The position numbers and the translations under genes are program-made. A stretch of 64,000 nucleotides of DNA from Sanderia malayensis. Its lineage: Eukaryota > Cnidaria > Scyphozoa > Semaeostomeae > Pelagiidae. The notes below the pieces were generated by a model. It saw only the letters and a program-made list of their open reading frames with translations. It had not been told where the DNA came from and did no database searches. Below are positions 12,744 to 24,375 of the stretch, one piece after another. The stretch covers positions 6,305,080-6,369,079 of the forward strand of contig RQOL01000466.1 in assembly GCA_013076295.1 (NCBI GenBank), written 5' to 3'. Every line of letters begins with the position of its first letter. Position 1 is the stretch's first letter.

Positions 12744-13100
12744 TTATGCTGTCTTGAAATAATGTGACTTGAGGAGCTTTTTGAAGGATTCAACATTGTT
12801 GTTTTTCTTTACATTTTCTGGTATTGAATTCCATACTGTTGGTACCCCATACGTAAACGCTCTGTTTCCAAAGGTTTCTATCTTTGTTGTTGGTACTTTA
12901 AACATAGATTTATGTATGTTTCTGATTTGCTGCTTGTTTTTGACCTAACATCTTTCATCACTCCTAACGTAATATGCTTATATGCTTATCTGGTATCAGA
13001 GATCTATCAACTTTCAGGATATTGCTCCACACCAGATCATATCTTTCAAGACTTTTAAACTTGTTTCTAAAACAGGCACTGTTTCGTTTGTTAATCAGAA
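12744..13100 (-). mobile_element. LINE (non-LTR retrotransposon) 3' tail fragment
   Basis: The minus strand encodes the typical end of a CR1/L2/Rex-type reverse transcriptase: FGNRAFTYGVPTVWNSIP followed by a FKKLLKSHYF-type helix and a stop at 12,744-12,746. Upstream codons continue to about 13,100 with at least one frameshift. The catalytic RT core is missing. Confidence 0.65.
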
Positions 13101-14030
13101 AGGGGCTGGAAGCTGAAGTTTATAGGTTCTGGTGACAGACCACCATATATCGAAACCTAGTACCCCCCCCCCAAACATACAGAATGGATTTTTGAATAAA
13201 TTGTTACTTGAAAAAGGGCAGAAATAGTATCAAATAGGCGTTAGTAGATCTCCTTATTGTTTTTGGACACATGTATGCGAACTTGAATTTCACTTTTCTT
13301 ATTGCAGGGACATCCATCAGAACAATAGATCTGTTTTCAAAGGGCCATGTAAAAACTTATCTAATAATTACAAAATAAATATTGCAAATAGTTACAAATG
13401 GAGTCAATAGAAATATAACTTAAAAAAGTAACAAACTAGCCAGGTCATTGAGGCTATACAAGCATGGTCTTTAGCTTCATCTTGAACTATGGGAAAGTAT
13501 TAGATCTGGTCTATTGTCTTTGGTCTTCAGCTGCATAACGTCATAGCAGGACTCTTTTTGAGGCCTCAGACCGGACATTATTCCAAAGTAAGGGCGTGGA
13601 AGAAATTATGTCTCTAATTTCAATTTGACATTTCACAGGTATACTTTGCTGGTCAAAAACACTTTACAATTACATTTGATAAAATCCATTTGATTCTCAA
13701 ACTATATTGTTACAATCACTACTTATCCATAGGTTTATCAATTTACGTTTGTCATAGCTTCAAGAAAGGTTCCTTCTAGACGTCATCAATTTATGCCGTC
13801 AAATATTCAAACTAGAAAACGAAAGAAAACAGCGAATTTTTGGGAACATCGTGTTTCTTTACTATCGATGGTCTTTCAGTGTCAGCATATGCAATGTCCG
13901 CACAACAATTAGGTTCATTTTATGCTTGCATCCTTTAACTTCAAGACCCAAATTAAGAGCAGTATATTTATTACTGATTTAGTACATCCTCCATAAATAT
14001 TCATGATAACAGGATATAATAATTTAGTCA
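13101..14030. other. Intergenic, no feature seen
   Basis: AT-rich DNA with a C9 run at 13,166. No ORF, terminal repeat or other element could be supported on either strand. Confidence 0.5.
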
Positions 14031-14918
14031 TACAGTCCATTCTCGATTAACCGTCACTCGATTGTCCCTCCCTCGATTAACGGGCTGATAAGAATTAGGA
14101 TTATCCGCACCAGTTCAATGAAGCACTCGCTGCATATTAAATTAATTAGTTTAAATTAAAGGTGACCTGAAACGAAAATTTTTATTTGTAAACTTCAATC
14201 TCCAATTTGAGTGATGAAAAACTCTACTTCCAGTTTTTCGTATCTTGTATCGTTTTGGAGTTATTTGTCGTTTTATGATTTAGTTGATGACGTAATTTTG
14301 TTTGCAAACTTACAAGAAAGGTTTAGGCAGAGTTTAGAAAACTCAGTGTAATTTGTTTCGCCGGTGACTAAACCTGCAGCATAAGTAGTTTATTGTGATA
14401 AGATCATTCAGAAATTCAATCTATCTCATGAAGATAAATTTTGGTACCAAGACTTTTGCCTCCAGGCCCTCTTTTATTTGAAATGTTTTCAATTTCCATT
14501 GTATTTCATGTCTCTTGCAAACAAAATGACGTCACCAGTCCAAAACACTAAAAGGCAAATAACTCTGAAACAAAAGAAAACATGAAAAACCATAAACGAC
14601 GTTCTCCGTCATTGGAACAGGCCAGCAGCTTCCACGAGTAAAAATTTTCCTTTCAGATCACCTTCAAGCGAAGTCGAAACTAAACGTATAAGTATTCATG
14701 GTGGAATGTTCACGAAATTAATTTCATTCCCCACTCATCGTCATCAATTCTCAAGACAATATTGCACCACTGTCATGGAGCATAACAAGCGTCAAATTTT
14801 ACTCAAAGCTTTTATATGTTAAGTGATTTACCAAGGCAAGTTTTGAAATTATCCAGCCTTTTTGCCTTATTCGAACATCCATTAAAAAAGTGGTCGGTTA
14901 ATCGAGGAAGTACTGTAT
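14031..14918. mobile_element. Pogo/Tigger-like (Tc1-mariner) non-autonomous element
   Basis: Left end TACAGTCCATTCTCGATTAA and right end, on the minus strand, TACAGTACTTCCTCGATTAA form imperfect terminal inverted repeats containing the CAGT..TCGATTAACCG signature of Tigger/pogo elements, with TA at both edges as target duplication. The interior (14,158-14,667) carries a second pair of inverted repeats (AGGTGACCTGAAACGAAAAT against AAGGTGATCTGAAAGGAAAA), probably a younger MITE. No transposase ORF. Confidence 0.6.
14158..14667. mobile_element. MITE nested in the pogo-like element
   Basis: Inverted ends AAGGTGACCTGAAACGAAAA and, on the minus strand, AAGGTGATCTGAAAGGAAAA bound about 510 bp. The flanks do not show a clear target duplication. 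Family not assigned. Confidence 0.5.
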
Positions 14919-15007
14919 TGGTTGACGCCAAAAGCAATTACCGTTATGGTTCAAATAACCACTTGGATGCTTCTTACATTTTTGCCGGTTGTTACCTGGC
15001 TTTTCAA

Positions 15008-15383
15008 CATTGGCGTAGCCAGGATGAGATTAGGGGGGCAACATGTAAACGAGGCTGAACATGGAAGCGAGGCAGATTATTATTTAGGTCCGGGTCTTGC
15101 CCAGGAAAAATTCAGGGCTACACTTACCCTTTAAACGCTTTAAACACCAACTTTTCATGCTACTTATTCGATATCAAGAACTGCAGAAGTGCACTTCGAG
15201 TTTTCTGTCTGGTATAGAATAGATATTTTCCAATTAGCTTGCACAGGTGAAAGGGAAAGCTTAACCCCAACCCCCCTGTATTTTCTCACTGGATTTAGAA
15301 GAATTACGTGAACCATCTTCGATGATCGTTGGGGGGGGCGCCCCCCGTGCCCCCCCCCCCCCCCCCCCACGGCTACGCCACCG
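15008..15383. mobile_element. hAT MITE with 8-bp target duplication
   Basis: Ends CATTGGCGTAGCC and, on the minus strand, CGGTGGCGTAGCC fit the CAGTGGCGTAGCC-type hAT terminus. The 8-bp CTTTTCAA occurs immediately outside both ends (15,000-15,007 and 15,384-15,391). 376 bp, no ORF of note; a C-rich run fills 15,330-15,369. Confidence 0.8.
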
Positions 15384-15508
15384 CTTTTCAATGAAGATGA
15401 GTGCATAAAATTTGAGGAAAAAGAAGAGCAATTAAAAATAGATATTTGTTGCGTTTAGCGACCGCAGTATCTGACTTAGTTATTTCGAAGTGCCCTCCTT
15501 TCATCCTA

Positions 15509-16560
15509 GCACCATTAAGGGACCTTCTCAGAGTTAATCGCTTCATTGATGCAAATGGAAACGATTTCAATCACCAAAAATTCGTTTCACATGTTTTCCA
15601 AAACGATTAAGGATCGATTTGAGTCCGTTTTGAAACGAATTTGAAAGGTTTGGAAATAAACTGAGGCGATTTGAGGTCATTTTGCAACGAATTTGAAAGG
15701 TTTGGAAGTAACCTTTGGCGGGTGCAGTGGCGTGCATCTGTAAACCAAGCTACTTGGTGCCAGAAATTCTGAACGGCGTGGGTTCGAACCGTCGAACCTA
15801 AAAATCACGTCGAACAGAAAATCGAAGGGTTGTCTGGTGGGCAGTCGTTTTCAAAAATTGATGACTTCTGTCACACAAATGGGAGCATTTAAAAACACTA
15901 GGACCTCGTCAGTGATGTAGTGCATGATACCGTGCCCCTGCTGGAAATAAGGCTCCCGGCCTTTCACACGTTAGCACGTTAAACAGAAACTCACTTACTC
16001 ATTCATTTTAAAACGATTTGAAGCGACCTGAAAAGATTGATTTCACTTGAAGTGGTGTTACATCATTTCAATAATTTGAGATTAAACGATTTCCTTATGC
16101 GAATACACCTTTTCAACTAAGCAGCCTCATTTTGGAACGCTACAAAATTTTCTCAAATTGCTTCCTACGAAATTTCTGACCTCAGCCTTAGATTCAGCAT
16201 CCAAATTTTAGTCTACTTGCAAATTTTTGTAGTTCTAATGTACACAATTTTGATTTTATGGCAACAATAATTTTCACGATTTCTAAGGGCTTTGACCGTG
16301 AATAATGACCAAGGGTGTAAAATTACACCCCGAACGATTTTCGCGGTCAAATCCCGTATGAAGTTTCAAATTTGTTATCGTCATAAATCGAAATCGCAAA
16401 CACTAGGATTGTAAAAATTTGTACTCAGACTAAACTTTGGGCGCTGAATACAAATCCGTGGCCAAAAGTTTCGAATAAAGAATCTGCCAAAAATTTCCAA
16501 AACGATCCCGTTAATTGAAAAGGTTTATTGAAGCGGTTAATATGGACGTGGTCCCTGGAT
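15509..16560. repeat. Dispersed repeat, copy 2, split by a SINE
   Basis: 15,509-15,715 matches 11,797-11,985. After the SINE-like insert (15,722-16,000) the same AAACGATTTGAA-rich composition continues to about 16,130. The remainder to 16,560 is AT-rich with no gene. Confidence 0.55.
15722..16000 (+). mobile_element. tRNA-derived SINE-like element
   Basis: Contains a pol III B-box-like GGTTCGAACC (15,781-15,790) preceded by a degenerate A-box-like stretch, then a non-tRNA body and an ACTCACTTACTCATTCATT tail. The layout fits a tRNA-headed SINE. I did not identify the parent tRNA, and no flanking duplication is clear. Confidence 0.5.
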
Positions 16561-16757
16561 TAAATTATTTTCTAATTTGTTACCCGTATACTGTTGCAGT
16601 TTCGCACTTTTTTCTCACTCTAACCAGCAACTATATTGCCACCTGCCTCTTCAGAAGACAAAATATTGTCTTTAAATTGAGCGTCCTCAATGTTTGGCTC
16701 ATTCATCTCGAACGGGTCTGCCTTCATCATTAATTTCAAGATTTTGTCTATTGTTTG

Positions 16758-17115
16758 GGATGGGCCATTAATTCTTGCCGTGGAGGGGGTGAAGACATTC
16801 TCAAATATTTGATGGAATTTTCATCCCCCCTCTCAGATATAGGTAGAAATTTTCGTCTACCCTCCAACATTGCAGAAAATATTTTCAGCCAAATACATAT
16901 ACCCATATACCCGTATAGCTACATACCCGGGGTCTTACATAAAAACTGAACACCTGGGTTTAATATCCAAAATGATACATCAAATTGTTTTCATAGCCCC
17001 TCCTGAAGATGTGTTTTATTTTTCATCCCCCCTACCTATGAGTAGGTGAAATTTTGGTTCCCCTCTCCCAGATGTCTTCCACCCCCTCCCTTGGAAGAAT
17101 TTATGACCGGTCCCT
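16758..17115. mobile_element. MITE with GGGCC/GGACC inverted ends
   Basis: ATGGGCCATTAATTCTTGCC at the left is mirrored on the minus strand by GGACCGGTCATAAATTCTTC at the right, and both are followed by a GGAGGGGGTG(G)AAGACAT motif. About 355 bp, non-coding. Target duplication not resolved. Confidence 0.5.
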
Positions 17116-17940
17116 TACCTGGGCAGGTAATCAAGATGGGTGCTTATTCAAGCGCTTTAAAAAGTTGGAGGCTTATTTGAATTATTACGGTAAGCAACAA
17201 ATCATGATGTGTATTCTTTGCATAGCGGAAGACGAGTTGTTCCAGCTCTGGGATTGGTTTCGTCAAATGTTGTGACAATGCGAGTTCAGGTGATGAGAAC
17301 GCCTTAAATATTATCGCAGATGAAGGAAGCAATGCCCAACAATGATAAGGAGGCCGTTGCTCTTTCTGAGGTGTGTTCTTGTATTAATGATTGTGTGATA
17401 ACAAATTGTCGCAAAAATCGCGGCCAGGGCTGGCACCAGAGAATGGCAGGGGGCAACACTATCCACAGTCGGTGAATTTTATAAGACAAGACTATCCCCC
17501 CCGTCGGTGATCTATCGTCCAGCGCCTGTCATGGTTCTGGGCCCTTGCTAGGGAACTGAGTCCCCTTTAGGGGGATCCTTGTGACGGATGACTGTCTTAA
17601 CTCTACTGAGTCATAATGTGCATAAATCTGGTAATCCTAAAGAGTTGGTTTGACCTAATGCATTCTGCCACGAGTCCCAAGGCTCCGTGACAATTTGTCC
17701 CATTAGCTGCCATAGCTTATGAGCCCCCTGCCTGCTACAATAAAATCCGGCACACAAGAACCTACGGTTTTTAAAACAGGCTGCTTTGTTCTTATGTAAA
17801 AAATAAGATTAATGAAATAAAGTTGTAAGTTGCTAAATAAGGCTCTTTGATTTTCTTGAAAAAATACCTTTTTCCAATGATAATAAGACAGGAACAACGC
17901 GAGGCGATACTAACAGAAAAACGCAGAAAAAAACACAAAA
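17116..17940. other. Intergenic, no feature seen
   Basis: Several short ORFs on both strands without protein-like character; the GT and AG sites show no consistent exon. Nothing else supported. Confidence 0.4.
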
Positions 17941-18010
17941 TTGCCAATATTTCGCCCCGGTATACAGGGCTTCTTCAGGGCTACGTCTAACGTTAGACGT
18001 ACCTCCTTGC
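17941..18010 (-). ncRNA. Hammerhead-like motif, candidate
   Basis: On the minus strand, CTGAAGA is followed by a possible short hairpin (GCCC..GGGC) and then GAAAT, the CUGANGA..GAAA order of a hammerhead core. An 18-bp perfect palindrome ACGTCTAACGTTAGACGT lies just 5'. Hammerheads are known from Penelope-like elements, which occur elsewhere in this window. Stem III is not convincing by eye, so this is a candidate only. Confidence 0.25.
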
Positions 18011-18288
18011 AACATTTACTTTTTACATTAATTTGTATGTGAATTCCAAATGGCTTCAAGGGGCAATGAGTTAATTCATGGAGGAGCAAAATTCTTTAAT
18101 GAGATTAGACAGTCATATTGAAATTTTACAACTGAAAAGTAGATCAATGCATTATTTGTCCTTCAAAAGAAGAACCTACGAAAAACAGTGTGTGAAAAGG
18201 TTCTAACATAAATAAGCAAATATTGAAGATTTTAGGAATATTGGCATTAGTTTCCAACTTTTCGTCGTTTTTCTTTTCGTGTCACCTC

Positions 18289-18653
18289 TAGCCTGCGTCA
18301 CCTTTTGTTAGGAAAACTGCAGAGCAATGACATATTATCAGAACAATCTGCTGCCGATGCAAATCCTCAAAGAAAGATGAAAAGGCAATCGCCAATGGTT
18401 GAAGGAAGCAACACTGTAAAATTTGTATTGACAAGCTTTTCGTCGTTGTGACTCAACCATGTTGGAAACAGGAAACACCAACATTAAACCATAAGTCATC
18501 ACCCTGAAGGTGATTGAAAACAAAGCAGAGTTTTTTGACCAATCAAACAAGTTCCTCAAATCTTGGGAACCTCCACGTGACACCAGACAAGAAAAGTGTC
18601 GACGTCACGCAGACTCTACTTTTCCTCCTCCCGTAGAGTCTGCTCGCAGGCTA
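18289..18653. mobile_element. TAGCCTGCG-family terminal-repeat element, 5'-eroded
   Basis: Shares its body and right terminus with 27,438-30,611 and 34,569-35,014. The right end carries the long terminus (CAGACTCTACTTTTCCTCC...CGCAGGCTA); the left end keeps only TAGCCTGCG. Flanks GTCACCTC and GTCATCTC are an 8-bp target duplication with one mismatch. Confidence 0.75.
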
Positions 18654-19200
18654 GTCATCTCGCGTTGTTCCTGTACATATACTGGAAATTCTTCTGATTT
18701 ATTGTGAAATCTGCTTTTTATCATAATAATATGATATTTCCTTTTTATCAGTTTTAACGCAATATGGAAATCTTTTCTTTTAGCATTTATGTTAAATTTA
18801 TTATAAATTATATTATCGATTGAAGCTTAAGATTTTAGTTTGATGTAGGATCGTAAATTGAAAACAAAAGAATAATTAGTTAGGAACGAATTGAAAATGA
18901 AAAAGAAACGAAGGAATTTGTCCTAAGTAAATGAAAATTGTTAGCATCAGTTAGATTGATAAAGAAAATTTTCATGTCAAAGAAACAAATTATTTCATCG
19001 CAGGTAAACTCGAGCAGAGCTGATCCTGTTGTTAGAAAGCTGAAAGTTTTATTTGCACAACACATACCAAACAACCAATGCCATTACATCGTAGAAGAGC
19101 ATGGCGTTCGTGGGATTCATCTTTAATCTGCGAATCTTAAAAATCGGTAAGAACTTGTAATCATATGAGTGTGGTAAAATATAACAAATAACCTTTTCGT
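18654..19200. other. Intergenic, no feature seen
   Basis: AT-rich sequence with only short ORFs (for example 18,938-19,126) that show no protein-like signature. Confidence 0.4.
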
Positions 19201-19210
19201 TGTACAAAAC

Positions 19211-19486
19211 TTTAGAATTGCACAAAAAAGCGGAAACATTGTTTTGCATACTAAAGCATACTTTTCGTCCGACACTCCTCAGAGTATGAAACGTCGGATA
19301 ATGGCCAAACAGAAACTGAAATTTATACCCAGATGTGTCCTGGCAATGTGTCCTTAAAATTCGTCTGGGTATAAATTTCAGTTTCTGTTTGGCCATTATC
19401 CGACGTTTCATACTCTGAGGAGTGTCGGACGAAAAGTATGCTTTAGTATGCAAAACAATGTTTCCGCTTTTTTGTGCAATTCTAAA
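19211..19486. repeat. Perfect palindrome with 123-bp arms (Penelope 3' module)
   Basis: 19,211-19,333 and 19,364-19,486 are exact reverse complements around a 30-bp spacer. The arm contains CGTCCGACACTCCTCAGAGT and ATGAAACGTCGGATAATGGCC, also present after the Penelope-type endonuclease fragment at 34,280-34,395 and at 23,720-23,920. The palindrome is thus two 3' modules of a Penelope-like element head to head. The arm also contains CTGAGGA...GAAA, a hammerhead-like order. Confidence 0.85.
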
Positions 19487-19739
19487 ATATAATATTCTGT
19501 TGTATTATATTGTGTTGTATTCTATTTGAATTGTATTATATTTTGACTGTATTGTATTTTATTGCATTATATCTAACTTTCCCGTGTGTACCGACTCTCT
19601 GCTCTGTTCTGAAATCAGGGCTTCACCAATTGATAGCCAAACTGAGGAGTGGAAGGGACTTAAAAGGTGCTGTACAAGATTTTCGTAAACATTGTAAATC
19701 CATGGGACAGCCCGCGTGCGTGACTGTGCTCAACAGTTT

Positions 19740-19954
19740 TAATGGCGGAGAGCTTAGCTGCAGTTTCAGGCAGTTATAGGCCTAATCAAGTAACATTTGG
19801 TACACACAGTGTTAGATCTCTGGGTCCCAAAGTGTGGAATAGTTTACCGAATGAAATCAAATCCTCGGAAACGGTTAACATTTTCAAACGATTGATAAAG
19901 CAATGGTCAGGCATTCAGTGCAATTGTAATGTTTGTAGATATGAAGATCATTAA
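19740..19954 (+). mobile_element. LINE 3' tail fragment
   Basis: The frame reads FGTHSVRSLGPKVWNSLPNE, then an FKRLIKQW helix and a CNCNVC-type end before the stop at 19,952-19,954. This is the usual C-terminus of CR1/Rex-like reverse transcriptases. The RT core is missing. The 3' flank ends at an (AC)n tract, which could be a modified LINE tail. Confidence 0.65.
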
Positions 19955-20154
19955 AGCGAATTCAGCATCAACTAGTCTCCATACGTACTCGAATCAAGGG
20001 GGAAGGGGGTGTTTGGAATTTTTTTAGTTTTTAGAATGTTTTAGATGTCCGGTAACTTCCAATTTTGTTGGTATTTTTCTATTTGAATTAGATTAGTTTC
20101 TTTTTATTTTGTAATTAGAAACTAGATTTATCTGTTATTCGAATTAAGATAAGA

Positions 20155-20155
<1 letters not shown>

Positions 20156-20214
<59 letters not shown>
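20156..20214. repeat. (AC)n microsatellite
   Basis: About 29 uninterrupted AC dinucleotides. Confidence 0.98.
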
Positions 20215-20219
<5 letters not shown>

Positions 20220-20824
20220 CGTTGCATGTTGAAACTTTTTCTGATGTTATGGCCAGTGAATCCTACACCACAGTGGGCAGTGATATATTAGTATTAGTTT
20301 TATAGGACCGGGAGCTACAAAAATTCTCGAGTGTCCTTCTTGCCACGCGTCAGACAGCCTGTTTGTGATTTCTCGCTGCGGCTCCCGATAAACTTATTTA
20401 TTCTCGTGTTCTTTTCCATGCTTTTCCATGAATTTCAACAACTTTTTACAGAAACCGAAGTGTTTGACTTTCCTGCTTCCGTGTTTGTTAGTTTACTTTT
20501 GTCGGCGCATTGATTGCAAAGATTCGGTGAGGTGTACTTCAGAGGTGAATTCCTGTATAAAATCGTGGTGGAAGTGATGTGTTAAAGAGAATGAACCGTG
20601 ATAAAAGAGGAGATCCAACAAATTTTATAAATAGCCTATTGTATTAGCTAATCCAACACGTGTCGAAAGAATGTAAAGTGACAGAAAACAATGGCGCCTT
20701 TCTGTTTCTCTTTGTTCTATTTTTAGACGGACGCTATTTACTTGAGTTCATTCACTTTAAGCCTAAACATCAAAGTTGTTATGCCACGCAGAACCATGCA
20801 GCAAGTACGGGTTGTACAGCCCCT
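20215..20824. other. Intergenic, no feature seen
   Basis: One 60-codon ORF (20,331-20,513) without recognisable features. It precedes the BEL/Pao remnant and could include its decayed pol or 3' part, but no motif was seen. Confidence 0.4.
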
Positions 20825-22044
20825 TTAAACTAAGGGTACCATGTCTGGAAGCAGCGTGGCACATCGGCCTCTCGCACTACATTGAGCAGCACGGTGTCGT
20901 GGGTACAAACAGTTTAAACAGAGCTTTTGATTTATAACAGAAGTTGTTTTATCTGTGGCTGTCTGAGAACATCGCTGGGCGGTATGTGGACCTTTACAAA
21001 GCTGACAACGGACTTGGGCTGAGGCAATCATTGTACTCATAGACGGGTGTTCGTACGTTTCGTACCCAAATGAAGGTTTTGGGCTGGCTGACCGATTACT
21101 GTTAGAGGCCTGTGCCTGTTCTTAGCGTGTTATGTAATCTTTTAGACCGTCAAGAAAACTTGTTATTTTGAATGTTGCATTTTGTCCACAATCGCCTAGC
21201 GCCTAGCCTAGCGTTTCACTGGGAGCTTATCTTCGATAATCGGAATAATAATTGGGGCACAAGCCGCTACGTTAATACCCAGAGCGTTTAGCGAACGAAT
21301 ATCACCCATCAGTGAATTATAGAATTGACGTAGGTTTGTAGCCACGAGGGTTGCTTTCGGCAATCTTAACAAATGCATTACATGCGCACGAATAATTCTC
21401 CTGGGGAGGCCAAAGTTTTCTTGTAATGTCATTTCTAAAATGTCGTAACTGTGATCGGAAGGCACGAGTCCTTTCACGGTGGCTAATGCTTCTCCCCGTA
21501 GTTGTCCCACAAGATACGTAAATTTAGCAGATTTCGGTAGGTCGGGAGATTTTCCGACTTGAGATTGAATACGTTCCCAGAACCCAAACCACTCTGTTAT
21601 ATTGCCGTCGAACGCAGGGAGATTTAGATCTGGCAACTTTGACCGTGTAAACGTTTGATTATGAGGAGAGGACTGTCTCTGTTGCGATGACGGGGACGGT
21701 GTGGCCGGTTTGTCGAATTTAGAGATAATAAACTCAAGTTTACTGAGCTTACCTTTATTTGCGATGATAACGGAATCACCTTCATCGAAGAAATCATCTT
21801 GTTCAGTTTCGTCTTCTATTTCTTCTAGAACAATTTCTTTGATTTCTTTTTCTAAATTCTGACTGTCCTGAAACGTGTTGGTCAACAGTTCGAGGGATGA
21901 TTTCAGCAAGGAGATTTCTTCGTCTCTCAGAGATTCTTGCGTGAAGAGAGCCGATGCTTCGTTGAAGATTTTTGTGAACGTACGTCGGATTTGTCTTCTC
22001 TCTTGCTTGAGTTTCTCAAGAGCGGATTTCGGCTTCGGAGGCAT
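20825..22044 (-). pseudogene. BEL/Pao retrotransposon gag and pol start, degraded
   Basis: The minus strand encodes a gag-like protein from 22,044 to 21,208 (278 codons): an N-terminal coiled-coil region (EKLKQERRQIRR), then LPDLNLPAFDGNITEWFGFW and FTYLVGQLRGEA, the DUF1759-type gag core of BEL/Pao elements. After the stop at 21,208 another frame (20,825-21,040) carries two zinc-knuckle-like clusters, CQLCKGPHTAQRC and CLNCLYPRHRAAQC, as expected just downstream in BEL/Pao. The intervening 170 bp has stops and frame changes. Protease, RT and integrase are absent, so the copy is truncated and dead. Confidence 0.75.
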
Positions 22045-22085
22045 GCTTTATGAACGACATCGATACACTAACAGCAGTAACTAGA

Positions 22086-22108
22086 TCCTGGTCACGGCAC
22101 CAATTTGT
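22086..22108 (-). other. BEL/Pao primer binding site
   Basis: Minus strand TTGGTGCCGTGACCAGGAT directly follows the putative LTR end, in the usual place and form of BEL/Pao primer sites. Confidence 0.65.
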
Positions 22109-22499
22109 AGAGAACGAAGCAATGAAGAAACGACAGATCCAAATATATACATAACAATAATAAACGAATGAGTTACTTGTTGAATACGTAGGAAGCGAAT
22201 GAACACGAAGATAATAAACGAATGAATGAAAGACTAAAAACTAACTAAGATTTAAAAGGAGTCTGGTAATGAATAGTCACATGTCTGTGTCATTCAAAGT
22301 TCTTAACAGACCTAGTAAAGCAGAAGGAATAATGACTTACTTATAAAGTACTGAATAATGAATTAATGGACGTAAGTGTGTTCAGTTCTTCAAAATGGGT
22401 CTCGCCGAAAATTCTTCAGATGATCCCAATTATGATACAGAAGAATACACAGGAAAGAGAGATACATTCATCGTTCTTTTGCAACCAATCTTTTTTACA
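22109..22499 (-). mobile_element. Probable 5' LTR of the BEL/Pao element
   Basis: Read on the minus strand the segment begins TGTAAAAAAG and ends CTCTACA next to the primer site, giving TG..CA edges and a length of about 391 bp. There is no second LTR in the window to confirm it, so the outer edge is uncertain. Confidence 0.5.
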
Positions 22500-22527
22500 G
22501 TTAGGGGATGATCCTGTATTCATGATA

Positions 22528-23093
22528 CCTTAGTCCCTTCAAATTTCGCCTGCCTTCAATTTTGGCTCCCGTTAATTTTCGCCTCTTTAATTTTCGCCCC
22601 CCTCTGTGCGCAGAAGTTCGCTCCCTTTAATTTTCGCCCTCCTCCAGATTTCAAAGTTTTGGACATGGAACTACACTCAGGCATCTCAGAAATCAGGTCA
22701 CTACATTTGACTATAGGAAGACTTTCCCAAAGTCTATTTTTGCTTCGGCAAAATTGTGTTCTCTGAGGGAGGACCTGGGATGAGCTGGACAAGTGTGACT
22801 GCGGAGTCACTTTTTTCCAACCAAGACAGATTCTCTATAGTCCTCTGCAGTTCCGATGAAACAAAAATAGACCATGGGAAAGTCTAGACTATAAAAGAAT
22901 ACGGCGATTGCATACGTCAGAGAATATATGTCATAAGCACAAAAATTTCAAAGAAAATAGTCATTTAGTGTTCCTTTAATTTTTGCTCCCTCTAATTTTC
23001 GCCACCAAAAATATTTCCACAATTTGCCCCCTTTAACTTTCGCCCCCCTCCGGGGCGAAAATTAAAGGCAGGCGAACTTTAAAAGGACTAAGG
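22528..23093. mobile_element. MITE with CCTTAGTCC ends and TA flanks
   Basis: CCTTAGTCCCTTCAAATTTC at the left mirrors CCTTAGTCCTTTTAAAGTTC on the minus strand at the right; both are followed by runs of the motif GGCGAAAATTAAAG. TA lies at both edges. About 565 bp, non-coding. Confidence 0.65.
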
Positions 23094-23390
23094 TATGCAT
23101 ATTGAAGTCACAAAAACTTGGCCGCCATGTTGAGGGGCAAAACTGAGTTCATAATGGCGGCTGCTCACAGCGTTGCCTCAATCCGTCAGGATATTTTAGC
23201 CTGTTTCCCCAGTTTTACACCGAAATTTTCAAAAGTAATGATCACCACCAAAAATTCACATTTTTTTCTTACCCTGTTACTTTCTCTGGGGAAATCGGAT
23301 GCGCTAATGCCGAAACAGCAACGCCATATGAACTTAGTTTTGCCCCTCACCATGGCGGCCAGGTTTTTGTGACGTCAATATGCATATCAT
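23094..23390. mobile_element. MITE with ~55-bp inverted ends (TATGCATATTGA)
   Basis: The left end TATGCATATTGAAGTCACAA and the right end mirror each other for about 55 bp through GGCCGCCATG and AGGGGCAAAACT. It abuts the previous MITE directly. An 84-codon ORF inside (23,118-23,372) runs through both arms and is not credible. Confidence 0.65.
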
Positions 23391-23699
23391 GAATTAGACG
23401 ATCTTCAAATGTTTGAGGACGGCTTTAGCAGTTTCAAGGTCTAGAGCTTCTCTTAGCACTCAGTATTTTTATGTCTCAGTCTCTCTTATCCTCTGAAACA
23501 TATTCTAATTGTTTGCGGGATCCCCTGATGTTTGTAACAGACTCAGTGTTTAAATTCCCCACCAATGCATTGTTTTTGTGACCCAAGTGTAACATGCGGC
23601 GTTTTATATACCCTACCCAAGCGACGAGATAGCGATATTGCAATGTGAACACCGGAAAGCGGAAAAGGGTTGTTGTAATTACGAAACTTGAAATAAATA

Positions 23700-24030
23700 A
23701 CCTGTTGGTTGTAGAAAGCTTTTCAATTGCACAAAAAGCGGAACCATTGTTTTGTATATCAAAGCATACTTTTCGTCCGACACTCCTCAGAGCATGAAAC
23801 GTCGGGTAATGGCCAAATTGAGACTGAACTTTCAGCGAAAAAAGTGGAAGCATTACTTAGCATACTATTACTTTTCGTCCGACACTCATCAAAAATAAAA
23901 GGTCGGATAATGGCGAACATAAGAAATTTACATCCAAATGCGGATCGAATTTTGTTTGATTGAGCGATTGATGTGACTGATTGGTTGCCTGTTTTGACCA
24001 ATCATCACCCATCACCCCTCACGCGGTTAA
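23700..24030 (-). mobile_element. Penelope-like element 3' end
   Basis: On the minus strand it repeats the order seen after the endonuclease fragment at 33.8-34.4 kb: a GGTGATTGGTCAAAAC-type stretch, AACCAATCAG, then ATTATCCGACC and GTGTCGGACGAAAAG. The CCGAC/GTCGG module occurs twice (about 23,774 and 23,876). No coding part remains. Confidence 0.6.
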
Positions 24031-24375
24031 AGAACCCAAGAGAAAAAATGAAACCTTTCTTGTTAATTTTTATTAGTGAATCTTCTTTGTCCGGTTTATA
24101 GCAAACCGGTGGTCTTGGCATCTTCTTGGAATAGCAAGTAATCCCGATTCCACGAGGCAGATACGTAAAATCAACGCTGAGCCTGTAAAAGGTCTAAGTA
24201 ATTTTCTTAATGATCGGTATTAACAAAGCCTAATAAATACAGCTTACATATAATTGATATAGATAACAAGGTTTACCTAATACATTTGCAAGTGTACCTA
24301 TCTGACTTTGAATTTACAAGCAGTCTCATATTGATTTTGTTAAAGATCTCTCAGTACTTATTGTATTTATATGAT

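Noticed and set aside
23118..23372. 84-codon ORF as a gene
   Set aside because: It spans both inverted ends of a MITE.
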